Shown here: positions 15,322-22,817 of the stretch, piece by piece
How positions within the stretch are numbered: position 1 is the stretch's first letter
Layout: the number at the start of each line of letters is the position of its first letter
DNA from: DAOOOW01 sp035387885
GTDB taxonomy: Bacteria; Patescibacteriota; Patescibacteriia; UBA2196
DNA: 24,669 nucleotides
Assembly (NCBI GenBank): GCA_035387885.1
Contig: DAOOOW010000016.1
Coordinates: 1 to 24,669 of the forward strand
Reading direction: 5' to 3'
Program-made: the position numbers and the translations under genes
The notes under the pieces: generated by a model
The model's input: only the letters and a program-made list of their open reading frames with translations
Database searches by the model: none
Told to the model about the DNA's origin: nothing

Positions 15322-15498
15322 TTAGGGCTTCTGCTTTTCGGCCTTTTCAATGGCTCTTGCTTGGGCTGTTAAGCCCAATCTAGTTAGGCGTAATATGGAT
15401 ATTCCAAACTCGTTTGCCTCCTCTTCACTGAGAGTCTGGCCATAATCTCGCTTAATAATCTTTTGAAGATCTTGGATTGTTTTCTTTTTTAAATGCAT
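15322..15498 (-). CDS. Small unrecognised protein (58 residues)
   Basis: An ATG at 15496-15498 opens a 58-codon frame ending in TAA. The protein is basic at both ends and helical, with the segment TIQDLQKIIKRDYGQTLSEE followed by ANEFGISILRLTRLGL. This composition is typical of a real small protein, and similar short ORFs occur near mobile or accessory genes in CPR genomes as far as I recall. No function is known to me. There is no Shine-Dalgarno sequence. It stands between the boundary stretch and a divergent unknown gene. Confidence 0.55.
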   Translation of the reverse strand: MHLKKKTIQDLQKIIKRDYGQTLSEEEANEFGISILRLTRLGLTAQARAIEKAEKQKP

Positions 15499-15578
15499 AT
15501 TATTATTGATTACTAATAAATTATAAAAATTTCTAACGCCATTTATAGGATCACGTAAAAGTGATAAAATGTAAATAT

Positions 15579-16262
15579 ATGGCCGAAAATTTAATTAAAA
15601 TTAATGATTTCTCTCAAGAAACCCGCAATAAGATTGTGGAGATTTTAGATATCATTTTATACAAACTTGAATTGTTTCTCGCCACTAATGATACCGAAAA
15701 TGCTGACTATGTTGAAATGCCTTTCTTTTATAAAGACCAGGAACGCCTTAGCTTGCATGACGTTCAAAAAGTAACCGAAATTTTAGAAAAACATTTTGGG
15801 AAACTCGGCTTTAAATTTCCGTTAAGAGGAATAGATAAAACAAAAACGGTTGCATCTTGGAAAAATCTTTATAACGAAATTAAAAACTTTCGTGATTCCT
15901 TAAAGTCTAAGAAACCGATTCTTTCAGGTGATAAGATAGCGGATATTTTGATTGTAAAACCTGGCACGGACAGCAACAATTATTTGGTCATTGTAAATCA
16001 GAAATTTAATACACCAATAAAAGCAGACCGCGCAAAACCGTCATGGGAATTGTTATTTCAAATCGCGACCGACAAAGAGGTCGCCTATTCAGATAATTAC
16101 AAAACCAGCTTGGATTATTTTAATTCAAACAAGAGATGCAAACTATATACACAAACTGGTCTGTCTCTTACTAAAATATTACAAAGAGAAAGCAGAAATA
16201 TCGTACCAGCGGTTAGGATCGGAGTCATAACCGAAAAAGCATACAAACAAAGAATCGCTTAA
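15579..16262 (+). CDS. Unrecognised soluble protein (227 residues)
   Basis: The frame opens with a GTG at 15561, but the ATG at 15579 (MAENLIKINDF) is the better start. The protein is soluble and mixed alpha/beta. An N-terminal helical region (~1-110) includes a segment resembling a winged-helix (SLHDVQKVTEILEKHFGKLGFKF), followed by a beta-rich part (KIADILIVKPGTD, YLVIVNQKF) and a basic C-terminus. There are no membrane segments and a single Cys. I do not recognise it. Codon use is less A/T-biased than the core genes to the left, and a terminator follows. Confidence 0.7.
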   Translation: MAENLIKINDFSQETRNKIVEILDIILYKLELFLATNDTENADYVEMPFFYKDQERLSLHDVQKVTEILEKHFGKLGFKFPLRGIDKTKTVASWKNLYNEIKNFRDSLKSKKPILSGDKIADILIVKPGTDSNNYLVIVNQKFNTPIKADRAKPSWELLFQIATDKEVAYSDNYKTSLDYFNSNKRCKLYTQTGLSLTKILQRESRNIVPAVRIGVITEKAYKQRIA

Positions 16263-16290
16263 TCCTACTTAAAAAGTGGATAAATATGAG

Positions 16291-16317
16291 ACCGCTTAAA
16301 ATGGGCGGTTTTTTCTT
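16291..16317 (+). terminator. Intrinsic terminator
   Basis: ACCGC (16291-16295) pairs with GCGGT (16305-16309), extendable through G-T pairs. A run of six T follows. Confidence 0.7.
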
Positions 16318-16398
16318 GTTTAAAAAATGTCATTTCTGCCTAATTTAAGTTGAATATTTTTGAGATATTAAAGATATTATTAATTAACAAATAATATT

Positions 16399-17727
16399 AT
16401 GAGCGACACAAAACTCACAATCGTAGAAGTTCCGATCAATGAACTTCGGGCATCGGAGTATAATCCAAGGAAACACTCCAAAGAGCAAGTGGAACAACTT
16501 AAAGAATCCATAAATCGATTCGGGATGGTTGATCCAGTAATTTGTAATAGCACACCAGAAAGAAAGAACGTCATTATCGGCGGACACTTTAGAGTTGAAG
16601 TGGCTAAAGAGATGGGTATTACAAATGTGCCAGTGGTCTATATCCAAATATCAGACTTGGAAAAGGAAAAAGAGTTGAATCTTCGTCTCAACAAAAACGT
16701 GGGAGAATTTGATCTTGAATTGTTGGCAGAATTTGACGAAGCATTCCTAAAAGACGTCGGTTTTGATAGCGAAGATCTTGATAACATTTTCCCGACAGAG
16801 GAAAATGTTGAACAATTTGACCTTAAGAAAGAATTGGAGAAAGTAGGGATTGAAAACATTACTGTGCAGAAAGGAGACATCTATGAATTAGATGGCTCAA
16901 GATTAATGTGTGGTGATTCAACCATAGAATCGGACATGGATACTCTTATGAAAGATGTTAAAGCCGACATGTGTTTTACGGATCCGCCATACATTTTGAA
17001 TTATTTAAAGGGTAAAACAAAACAGAAAGATGGAGTGACTACTGGATTTGGTGCCAAGAAAAATAGAAGGTATTTGGAAACCGACTAATTACCAGAAAAC
17101 TTCACTGAACTGTGGATGAAAAATATCAGTGGGGTGGCAAAAGAAAACTTCGCAATTATTGTTTATGAGAACTGGAAAAATATCCGCACTATTTGGAATG
17201 AAATGGAAAAGTATTGGCGAGTAAAAAATATGATTGTCTGGCATTTACCGAATAGGATTCAAGGATTCTCATCAAAATACAGATTCTTCAATAAGCATGA
17301 TATCGCCATGGTTGGAACTACTGATAATGTTGAGTTAAACAATGACGCTGAGAGCGAACTTCTAGAAAACGAATATGAAACTGCCTTGTACGCAATAAGT
17401 GGCAAACCCCACTGGGAATCATACGAGAAAGGTAAAAAGATTTGCCCTACAGATTTTCTAGAGTTTAAAGCCGCAGACGAAAAATCATCTGGGCAGGGTG
17501 TCATCTTTGGGACTAAACCAACAGAGATATTAATTCCATATATTAAGGTTCTGACTAAACGAGATGATTTAATAGTGGAGCCATTCGGTGGAAGTGGATC
17601 CACCTTAATTGCCGCAATTAAAATGAATCGTCGATGTTATCTCATGGAAAAATGTCCTACCTATGCGGAAGTAATACTAAAACGCTGGGAAAAAGAAACT
17701 GGTAAAAAACCGATAAAGATAAACTAG
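16399..17727 (+). pseudogene. ParB-like / DNA methyltransferase fusion, split by an in-frame TAA
   Basis: Two open stretches in the same frame (16399-17088, 229 residues; 17089-17727) form one protein if the TAA at 17086-17088 is ignored. The N-terminal ~130 residues are a ParB/Srx-like domain (LRASEYNPRKHSKEQ, then GGHFRVEVAKEMG). Motif IV TDPPY follows at ~193-197. After the stop, the sequence resumes with LPENFTELWMKN and ends with motif I, VEPFGGSGSTLIAA. The motif order IV then I suits a beta-class N6-adenine or N4-cytosine methyltransferase. The stop separates catalytic and SAM-binding motifs, so the product should be inactive unless the stop is read through, the halves assemble, or the base is an error. 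Such fusions often lie beside terminase genes in prophage-like elements. Confidence 0.8.
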
Positions 17728-18058
17728 TATGATCAAGGGCAAGATTAAACAAAAATTGCTTAAAGAAATTGAGAAGTTCGGCAATGTGTATTTGTCTTGC
17801 CAAAAAATTGGAATAGATAAGGCAACCTATTACCTGATGACCCAGAAATAGGTTTTTGTCATCGAGATAAATACCAATTACCTTGGAAACACTTTCATTT
17901 TCCAAATCTTTTAAGAATTTATATAAATCCTCCGGATCACGGACTTGTCCTTGAATAGGAAGTTCGACATCGGTTTCAACGATCTCAAACTTTTTCAGAT
18001 ATCTCTTGTCTGATTTTTCCGGTTCGGGAGTATGTTTTTTTTGCTCTTTTTTTACCAT
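17657..18058 (-). pseudogene. Truncated RadC-like (JAB-domain) gene
   Basis: The 133-residue frame starts at the ATG 18056-18058. Residues ~36-77 (RDPEDLYKFLKDL, IGIYLDDKNLFLGHQVI) look like the early part of the RadC/JAB family, in which GH-x-V is normally followed by SVGT and the metal-binding HNHPSGD. After residue 77 (about 17828) the sequence is only the antisense of the phage-type HTH and methyltransferase genes, so the metal site is missing and the last ~56 residues are out of context. It starts 7 bases after the end of abiEii on the same strand and may be read from the abiE promoter. Confidence 0.6.
17729..17851 (+). pseudogene. Truncated phage-type helix-turn-helix (terminase-small-subunit-like) fragment
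   Basis: The ATG one base after the methyltransferase stop opens a 40-residue frame. Residues 9-35 (LLKEIEKFGNVYLSC, then GIDKATYY) resemble the N-terminal HTH of small terminase or phBC6A51-type phage proteins, which usually continue with an R/W-rich segment. Here the sequence changes after codon 35 (17833) to LMTQK and stops. Beyond this point the DNA reads as the RadC-like gene on the other strand. I infer that the 3' part was lost in a deletion. Confidence 0.55.
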
Positions 18059-18065
18059 ATTATTT

Positions 18066-18779
18066 TTATTTTATCACCGACATATAATTTTTCAGCATGA
18101 AGATGGTGTCGGTTTTCAAATGATTCCTAACCCATGCTTTTTCTTTTTCGCTATCAATCAGTTCGCCCAAGCCCTGCATTATCTGATTATCTTTTACTTT
18201 ATCTATGAATGCGATGCAGTCGGCCAGATATTCTTTGGTTGTCTTTTCAGTTCTTTCTTTTACCACTTCAGCATTGATATCCCAATTGCTCTTGGCAAAA
18301 TAATGAATATCATAGATGTCTCTCATTGCAGTTTCATTTCGGAGTGTCAAAGCCGAGAGCTTACTGGCAAACAAATAATCTTTTTTGGCGACAAACATTG
18401 AAATGCCAAGATACTCTTTCATCTCGTAGTGATCTTGGATATTTTCTACTAATTTTCTGACATTGATTTCCACCTTGATGTTGTGATCGTCATCACCGTA
18501 GGAGAGTAATGCAAAAACAGTAAATCTTTTAATGTATTGATCCTTGATCTGTCCGTATTTGCTCAAAATAGCAACGATCTTTTCAAAAACTAATTTTTGG
18601 TTTTCCTCGTTGACCACCAGCAAATCAAAATCTAAGTCCACCGAGAATCTCGGCAGGCTGTAAAAGAAATAGGCACAAGTACCACCCTTGAATCCTAAGA
18701 GCGGACTGATTGAGACATCGGTATAAATGTCCTTCAAAATCTGACCCATTATTAATTGATGTTTTTCTCTATTGAGCAT
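18066..18779 (-). CDS. AbiEii-type nucleotidyltransferase toxin
   Basis: AbiEii toxins are nucleotidyltransferases that halt growth, for example during phage infection, in type IV toxin-antitoxin pairs. The 237 residues keep the family motifs: GFKGGT (29-34) followed by RFSVDLDFD (44-52) with D48 and D50 as likely metal ligands, the Lys-containing KKDYLFASKL, and RDIYDIHYF. The length is somewhat short but within the range of the family. The ATG at 18777-18779 lies inside the 3' end of the AbiEi gene (11-base overlap), which indicates coupled translation and supports the pairing. Confidence 0.9.
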   Translation of the reverse strand: MLNREKHQLIMGQILKDIYTDVSISPLLGFKGGTCAYFFYSLPRFSVDLDFDLLVVNEENQKLVFEKIVAILSKYGQIKDQYIKRFTVFALLSYGDDDHNIKVEINVRKLVENIQDHYEMKEYLGISMFVAKKDYLFASKLSALTLRNETAMRDIYDIHYFAKSNWDINAEVVKERTEKTTKEYLADCIAFIDKVKDNQIMQGLGELIDSEKEKAWVRNHLKTDTIFMLKNYMSVIK

Positions 18780-19341
18780 AATTTTTGCGATATTTATTCA
18801 ATCGTTTTATCAATTGCTTATTGTTATAAATTTTTGCGATCTCATCGCATCTCTCCCAGTTGATTGATTTCAAATTGTCGAAGTAATAATTCGGAAATAA
18901 ATAAATCATATCCAAGAAGGCTCTTTCGGTAGTCGCTACGCTGTAGTTGTCTTTGCTAATAACTCCGGTTGAATTGAACAGGACAGCATCTTTTAATTTT
19001 CTGAATGTGATCGTGTATTTGTCTATCTTGGTTGTTTTCGGCCACTTGGATGCGACAAAGATCGTTTCGTAATGCTGGAAAATCACACCGGCCTCTCTCA
19101 AAACTGTCTCAAAGCTGATATAAGAGGGGGTGTAGATACTGGTTGCCAATTCTTTTGAATTGTAGTCTTTACTCTTGGCAAAAACGCCTCTTGTCAGTCT
19201 GATCAGGGCTTTTTGCTTTACATAATAGGCTATTTTCGCTTTTAAATTATCCGTATTAGTTTCTTGCCAAATTAAAGCTAAATCCTTGTTAGTCAGGATC
19301 GTTTTTGGGGATTGGTATAATTTTGCGACTAAATTGTCCAT
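18769..19341 (-). CDS. AbiEi-type antitoxin / autorepressor
   Basis: AbiEi neutralises the AbiEii toxin and represses its own promoter through an N-terminal winged helix. In the 190 residues the N-terminal HTH region (TNKDLALIWQETN, then YYVKQKALIRLTRGVFAK) is followed by the AbiEi-typical segment SYISFETVLREAG. The C-terminal ATTERAFLDMIYL motif is diagnostic. It is the first gene of the pair, with a palindrome overlapping its transcription start. The start ATG at 19339-19341 is clear. Confidence 0.88.
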   Translation of the reverse strand: MDNLVAKLYQSPKTILTNKDLALIWQETNTDNLKAKIAYYVKQKALIRLTRGVFAKSKDYNSKELATSIYTPSYISFETVLREAGVIFQHYETIFVASKWPKTTKIDKYTITFRKLKDAVLFNSTGVISKDNYSVATTERAFLDMIYLFPNYYFDNLKSINWERCDEIAKIYNNKQLIKRLNKYRKNYAQ

Positions 19342-19357
19342 ATTTTGTTTATTTGAC

Positions 19358-19411
19358 GGAAGTAATATATACTCTTACTTCCATTGTATATTATTACAAA
19401 AAACCAGTCAA
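19358..19411 (-). promoter_or_regulatory. abiE promoter with operator-like inverted repeat
   Basis: On the minus strand TTGACT (19406-19411) and TACAAT (19383-19388) are spaced by 17 bases. Directly downstream, over the expected start of transcription, GGAAGTAA (19358-19365) and TTACTTCC (19375-19382) form a perfect 8-bp inverted repeat with a 9-bp spacer, a likely AbiEi binding site. Confidence 0.65.
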
Positions 19412-19434
19412 GCTAGGTAAAAGTGGATAAACAA

Positions 19435-19457
19435 AACTCCTGAATTTATCAGGAGTT
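19435..19457 (-). terminator. Terminator of the redox/efflux operon
   Basis: A perfect 9-bp stem AACTCCTGA / TCAGGAGTT (19435-19443, 19449-19457) with a 5-nt loop lies 23 bases beyond the last gene of the operon. On the minus strand it is followed by TTGTTT. Confidence 0.65.
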
Positions 19458-19479
19458 CGAGTTTTTGTGTGGTGTTTTT

Positions 19480-20016
19480 CTATTCTATACAGCAATCAAT
19501 CGCTTTTTTAACCAATACACCGAGCTTCCCCATGAATCCTTTCTTTTCCTCGTCCTGCTTGTTTAAGGCGTTTTCGTCAATTTTCTTGATATCACCGACA
19601 TTTAATAACTTCATATTTAACCCCCAAAACAGTGAATAGAGATTGTAGGCTTTGCCAAATAAATCGTACGCTTCCTCTTTTCTATCCATGCCGAGCTGTT
19701 TTGTACCGACTTCCATAAGGCGATAGCTGGCGGCTAACAGGTGTTTAGAAATACACCAAACTTCACCCTCATATTCTTTAATTATCTTTTTTAGCAATTC
19801 CTTTCTCATCTCTCGTACATCCTTGATCATGTCGTAGTATTCGGTTTTGCCGAGCTTGGCTCCGGTGAAAAAGAAGTGTTCCTCAATAGAGACCAGATTC
19901 ATAATAGCGATACTCAAATCCTGATCCGAAGACAAGTCCATCTTGTCCTGCTTTTTCATCTGATCTACCTTTTCTATAAATTCGTTTAAATTTTTTATTG
20001 GTTGTTCTTTGCTCAT
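19480..20016 (-). CDS. Unrecognised soluble helical protein, last gene of the operon
   Basis: The 178 residues have no signal peptide or membrane helix. The sequence is charged and helical throughout, with a region (~80-150) that could form helix-turn-helix repeats of the TPR kind (EAYDLFGKAYNLYSLFWGLN). Cys residues occur in EVWCISKH and as a pair at positions 175-176 in the tail DCCIE. I do not recognise the family. It follows the CPIC membrane protein by 12 bases on the same strand and precedes the terminator, so it belongs to the operon. A cytoplasmic partner role is only a guess. Confidence 0.65.
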   Translation of the reverse strand: MSKEQPIKNLNEFIEKVDQMKKQDKMDLSSDQDLSIAIMNLVSIEEHFFFTGAKLGKTEYYDMIKDVREMRKELLKKIIKEYEGEVWCISKHLLAASYRLMEVGTKQLGMDRKEEAYDLFGKAYNLYSLFWGLNMKLLNVGDIKKIDENALNKQDEEKKGFMGKLGVLVKKAIDCCIE

Positions 20017-20028
20017 ATTTTTAAATAA

Positions 20029-20544
20029 TTATTTTGTTAAAAGATAAAATATTATACTCATGATAATAAGCGGGCTGATAGGCATGACGACTTTTTGAAA
20101 TGGGAAATAAGCATGTCCGCCGTTTTTCTCTTTTAGGTGATAATACCAACTTGCCCCGAACCAAAAAGCGATACTGCCAACCAAAACCCCGATGACCAAT
20201 TTATCTAAACCACAGGCACAGATAGTATTTAAAGGATTGCCAATTATGCCCATAAAATAAAGCGGAACAACAATCAAAAGATAATAGCCAACGACTGTCA
20301 CCATCATCCTTCCCTTGAAGTGGATATTTTTCTTATCAAACCATGATATTGTCCATGTAATCATGGATGCGGTCAGTCCGCCAATCCACAGTCCTGTTAT
20401 GGAATCATCGATGCCTAGCCAGCGTGAAAAACCGACACCGGCTCCCACGGCAACAGTACATATCGGACAAACCGCCAAGGCTTGTTTAGCCATTAAAAGA
20501 TTTAATCCGAATATTGACAACACAAAAATAAATATTTTTTTCAT
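20029..20544 (-). CDS. Multi-pass membrane protein with extracytoplasmic CPIC motif
   Basis: The 171 residues begin with a signal peptide (~1-24, ending AKQALA), so C26-P-I-C29 sits at the start of the mature protein on the outside. Four membrane helices follow (~45-66, 80-100, 113-133, 151-169), with a second close Cys pair C109/C111 (ICACG) between helices. A CPxC site next to a membrane bundle suggests thiol-disulfide exchange in the manner of DsbB or DsbD, but I see no family match. It begins 1 base after the CPHC gene ends, so the two are translationally linked. Confidence 0.7.
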   Translation of the reverse strand: MKKIFIFVLSIFGLNLLMAKQALAVCPICTVAVGAGVGFSRWLGIDDSITGLWIGGLTASMITWTISWFDKKNIHFKGRMMVTVVGYYLLIVVPLYFMGIIGNPLNTICACGLDKLVIGVLVGSIAFWFGASWYYHLKEKNGGHAYFPFQKVVMPISPLIIMSIIFYLLTK

Positions 20545-20545
20545 A

Positions 20546-20953
20546 TTATTGAATATTAGTTTTTAATTTGAAAAATTCGATTATGTCCTGATCGCCCACA
20601 TGACATTTTGAGCCGTCCCATAAAAACGGCACACCGATGGAATCGGTTGGCATTCCACAAGATTCAGCCTTTTCGACCAGCTCTGCTGAATTTTGTTTAT
20701 TATAATAAACTTCTTTTTTGACAAATGATACTTTGGATTCGATATTGTTTTCCGTGACATATTTTTCCACGATCTCGCAGTGAGGGCATCCGTCACCATA
20801 AAAGAGAACAATGCCCTGATCCTCAGTTTTAATATTGTCGGATGATTGAATTGCCGGCTGTTCAGCGTGATTATTATTTTGCACAATAATGATAATTGAA
20901 AAAATTGCCACGACTGCAAACAAAACACCCGGAATTATAATTTTATTTTTCAT
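20546..20953 (-). CDS. Membrane-anchored thioredoxin/glutaredoxin-fold protein (CPHC)
   Basis: The 135 residues have an N-terminal membrane helix (~4-25), a short linker and a thioredoxin-like domain. The redox site C56-P-H-C59 stands in VLFYGDGCPHCE, the cis-Pro is in GVPFLW (P109), and two further Cys are at 99 and 117. CPHC is the DsbA-type dipeptide, which favours oxidising or isomerising activity, while the small size is glutaredoxin-like. The domain should face outward. The start overlaps the previous gene by 11 bases. Confidence 0.85.
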   Translation of the reverse strand: MKNKIIIPGVLFAVVAIFSIIIIVQNNNHAEQPAIQSSDNIKTEDQGIVLFYGDGCPHCEIVEKYVTENNIESKVSFVKKEVYYNKQNSAELVEKAESCGMPTDSIGVPFLWDGSKCHVGDQDIIEFFKLKTNIQ

Positions 20954-21584
20954 AAGCTATTTTTATTTGATTAATAATATTGAGCGGACAAGCTTCTTTA
21001 CAATAAACAATCGGGGTTCTTGATAAAATATGTCTTGATCCATCATCGTTCATAACATGAACCGGCCAGAATTCTCCATAATTTGTATTATCCCACGAGG
21101 TAATAACGATAGATTCTTGCGGACACTCAAGAATATTGTTAACTTGAACCACTTCTTTCAAATGTAAGCCCTCGTAAATTTTACCCTCATCAAGATCAGA
21201 ACAGATTTTTTCTTTGTCCAAATCATCTTTAGTGACCGCCTTTTCGGTTTTACTGACAAAAGAATATCCTATTTTTGAAATGAATTCAGTTTGATAATTT
21301 TTCTCATGTGGTTTTGGTGGTCTGCCAGCTAAAACATAATCTACTGTTTTGTTGTTTAATAAATCTAAACTTTCCGATGTTGATTGTGTTTTTATTATCT
21401 CAAATTCATCTTGATCTAATGTACTTGCCAAGCTCAAAAAAGTCGGGCAAACAGCTATTTTTACTTTTTCTTGATTGGTTTGTTTGGTTGTATCATCTCT
21501 CGCTCCGCTGACAGACATTATTAAGCTGGAAACAGCTACTATGCATAAAATTATTATTGAAATTGGCAAATATTTTTTAAGCAT
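20943..21584 (-). CDS. Membrane-anchored protein with periplasmic-binding-protein-like segments and six Cys
   Basis: The 213 residues have an N-terminal membrane helix (~5-25) and an outer domain. Segments such as VKIAVCPTF (strand 1) and NKTVDYVLAGRPPKP look like half of a type II periplasmic binding protein of the phosphate/phosphonate kind. The protein is much shorter than a full two-lobe binding protein. Six Cys are present (14, 46, 128, 154, 195, 199), the last two as C-x3-C in YCKEACP. I have no firm family. Given its place between the CcdA-like and CPHC genes, it may bind the exported species or be a redox partner. The ATG at 21582-21584 fits. Confidence 0.6.
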   Translation of the reverse strand: MLKKYLPISIIILCIVAVSSLIMSVSGARDDTTKQTNQEKVKIAVCPTFLSLASTLDQDEFEIIKTQSTSESLDLLNNKTVDYVLAGRPPKPHEKNYQTEFISKIGYSFVSKTEKAVTKDDLDKEKICSDLDEGKIYEGLHLKEVVQVNNILECPQESIVITSWDNTNYGEFWPVHVMNDDGSRHILSRTPIVYCKEACPLNIINQIKIAYEK

Positions 21585-21587
21585 AAA

Positions 21588-22307
21588 TTATAAATTGATC
21601 AGAAACTTGACCAAGTACTGCAAATAATAAATTCCTGTCAGTATAAAAATTGAGGCCACCCCATACCTAAGCCACTTTTCTATTTTTTGCACCGCTTGGA
21701 ACGCTTTACCGACCGCTTGCATGCTAAAAGCTATAAGAACGGAAAAGATAATTACTGGCAAGCCTGTGCCTAAGGCAAAAAGAGGAGGCAACAAAAGACC
21801 GCCGGTAGATTGAAGAACTAACGGAATTAAAACTCCGAAAAATAGTACTCCGCTGTACGGACAAAAGGCAAAAGCAAACAACATTCCCAAGGCTAAAGAT
21901 CCGATATATCCTTTATCCGCTAGCCATAATTTTATTTTCTCAATCGTTTGACTGTTATTTTTTAGATTAATCTTTATAACTCCAAACATTATTAGTCCGA
22001 TTATTATTAAAACCGGGCCCAAAACCTTATCACCCCATCCTTGAAAAATTCGGGAAACTTGAAAAGATGATAAGCCAAAATAAATCAAGGTCGCCAGCAA
22101 AGTGTAGCTGATACCTCTGCCTAAAGTATAAAAAAGTCCGGACAGGATCGTATGTTTCGGAGTCTTGATATCTTTAGAGATAAAGGCAACGGCCGTGATA
22201 TTTGTGGCCAGAGGACAAGGACTGATAGAGGTAAGTACTCCTAAAAGAAACGCGGACAAAACCGGGATATTGTAATTGTCTATTAAATTATTGATTAATT
22301 CCATCAT
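21588..22307 (-). CDS. CcdA/ArsG-like thiol-redox membrane transporter
   Basis: The 239 residues form six membrane helices of the CcdA/DsbD core. The two key Cys are C31 (SISPCPLATN, helix 1) and C149 (FAFCPYSG, helix 4), the pair that carries reducing equivalents across the membrane in CcdA. Members next to arsF genes are named ArsG and are credited with export of aromatic aminoarsenicals; I assign this mainly by context. The frame is open 14 codons further upstream into the arsF-like gene, but the sequence there is hydrophilic and antisense-like, so I chose the double ATG at 22302-22307. It lies 4 bases after the arsF-like stop. Confidence 0.85.
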   Translation of the reverse strand: MMELINNLIDNYNIPVLSAFLLGVLTSISPCPLATNITAVAFISKDIKTPKHTILSGLFYTLGRGISYTLLATLIYFGLSSFQVSRIFQGWGDKVLGPVLIIIGLIMFGVIKINLKNNSQTIEKIKLWLADKGYIGSLALGMLFAFAFCPYSGVLFFGVLIPLVLQSTGGLLLPPLFALGTGLPVIIFSVLIAFSMQAVGKAFQAVQKIEKWLRYGVASIFILTGIYYLQYLVKFLINL

Positions 22308-22311
22308 ATTT

Positions 22312-22812
22312 TTATTGTTTGCCGAGCAGTTTTTTGAGCTTGGACTCAAAATAATTCAAAAACTGCTGTTCATTGGTAACCAGTCGCCACACAGCCGTAT
22401 CCTCCTCAATATTATCCGATCCGGAACTTATGGCGTTAATATAAAGAGAAGATCCTCTGGCACGGTATTTCATAACCATGTCCCTATTTTCTGGCAATTC
22501 ACCGTTTACATCCTTAAAAACTATGGTGCCGTTTTTATATTCCTCCGGAAATTTTTCTTTGATTGTTTTGAGAGCATATTCACCAACCGTGATACATGAC
22601 CAGCATTGTTGGGTAGCATGAAAATGAACAACCTCAATTTTTTCAGCAGTTTGAGATCTTGAAGAATATCCTTGGTTAGCCGTATTATTTTGGCTATTTT
22701 GAATGTTAGCAGTCGCATTGGAAGACTTTGGAGATCCGCCAGAACTGGCAATAGCCAAAACTGCCAAAACTACAACGCCGACAGATATTCCAATAATGAT
22801 TTTTTTGTTCAT
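22312..22812 (-). CDS. ArsF-family membrane-anchored CxxC protein
   Basis: The 166 residues have an N-terminal membrane helix (~4-22), a Ser/Asn/Gln-rich linker (~24-56) and a thioredoxin-like domain. C70-W-S-C73 stands in VVHFHATQQCWSC. The later segments (FKDVNGELPENRDMV and VWRLVTNEQQFLNY) match my memory of the ArsF family, described as a subunit of nitroaryl-arsenical reductase in the ArsEFG system. The usual motif is FH-x5-CxxC. The domain faces outward. It lies between the ArsP-like permease and the CcdA/ArsG-like gene with gaps of 5 and 4 bases. Confidence 0.75.
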   Translation of the reverse strand: MNKKIIIGISVGVVVLAVLAIASSGGSPKSSNATANIQNSQNNTANQGYSSRSQTAEKIEVVHFHATQQCWSCITVGEYALKTIKEKFPEEYKNGTIVFKDVNGELPENRDMVMKYRARGSSLYINAISSGSDNIEEDTAVWRLVTNEQQFLNYFESKLKKLLGKQ

Positions 22813-22817
22813 AATTT

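Noticed and set aside
16399..17727. Recoded stop codons (alternative genetic code)
   Set aside because: The known CPR recoding affects TGA, and TGA is a normal stop in this window. The interrupting codons are TAA and TAG, one each, in accessory or small genes.
21588..22349. Longer start for the CcdA/ArsG-like gene (MSPSSKN...)
   Set aside because: The extra 14 codons overlap the arsF-like coding end and do not look like a membrane-protein N-terminus.
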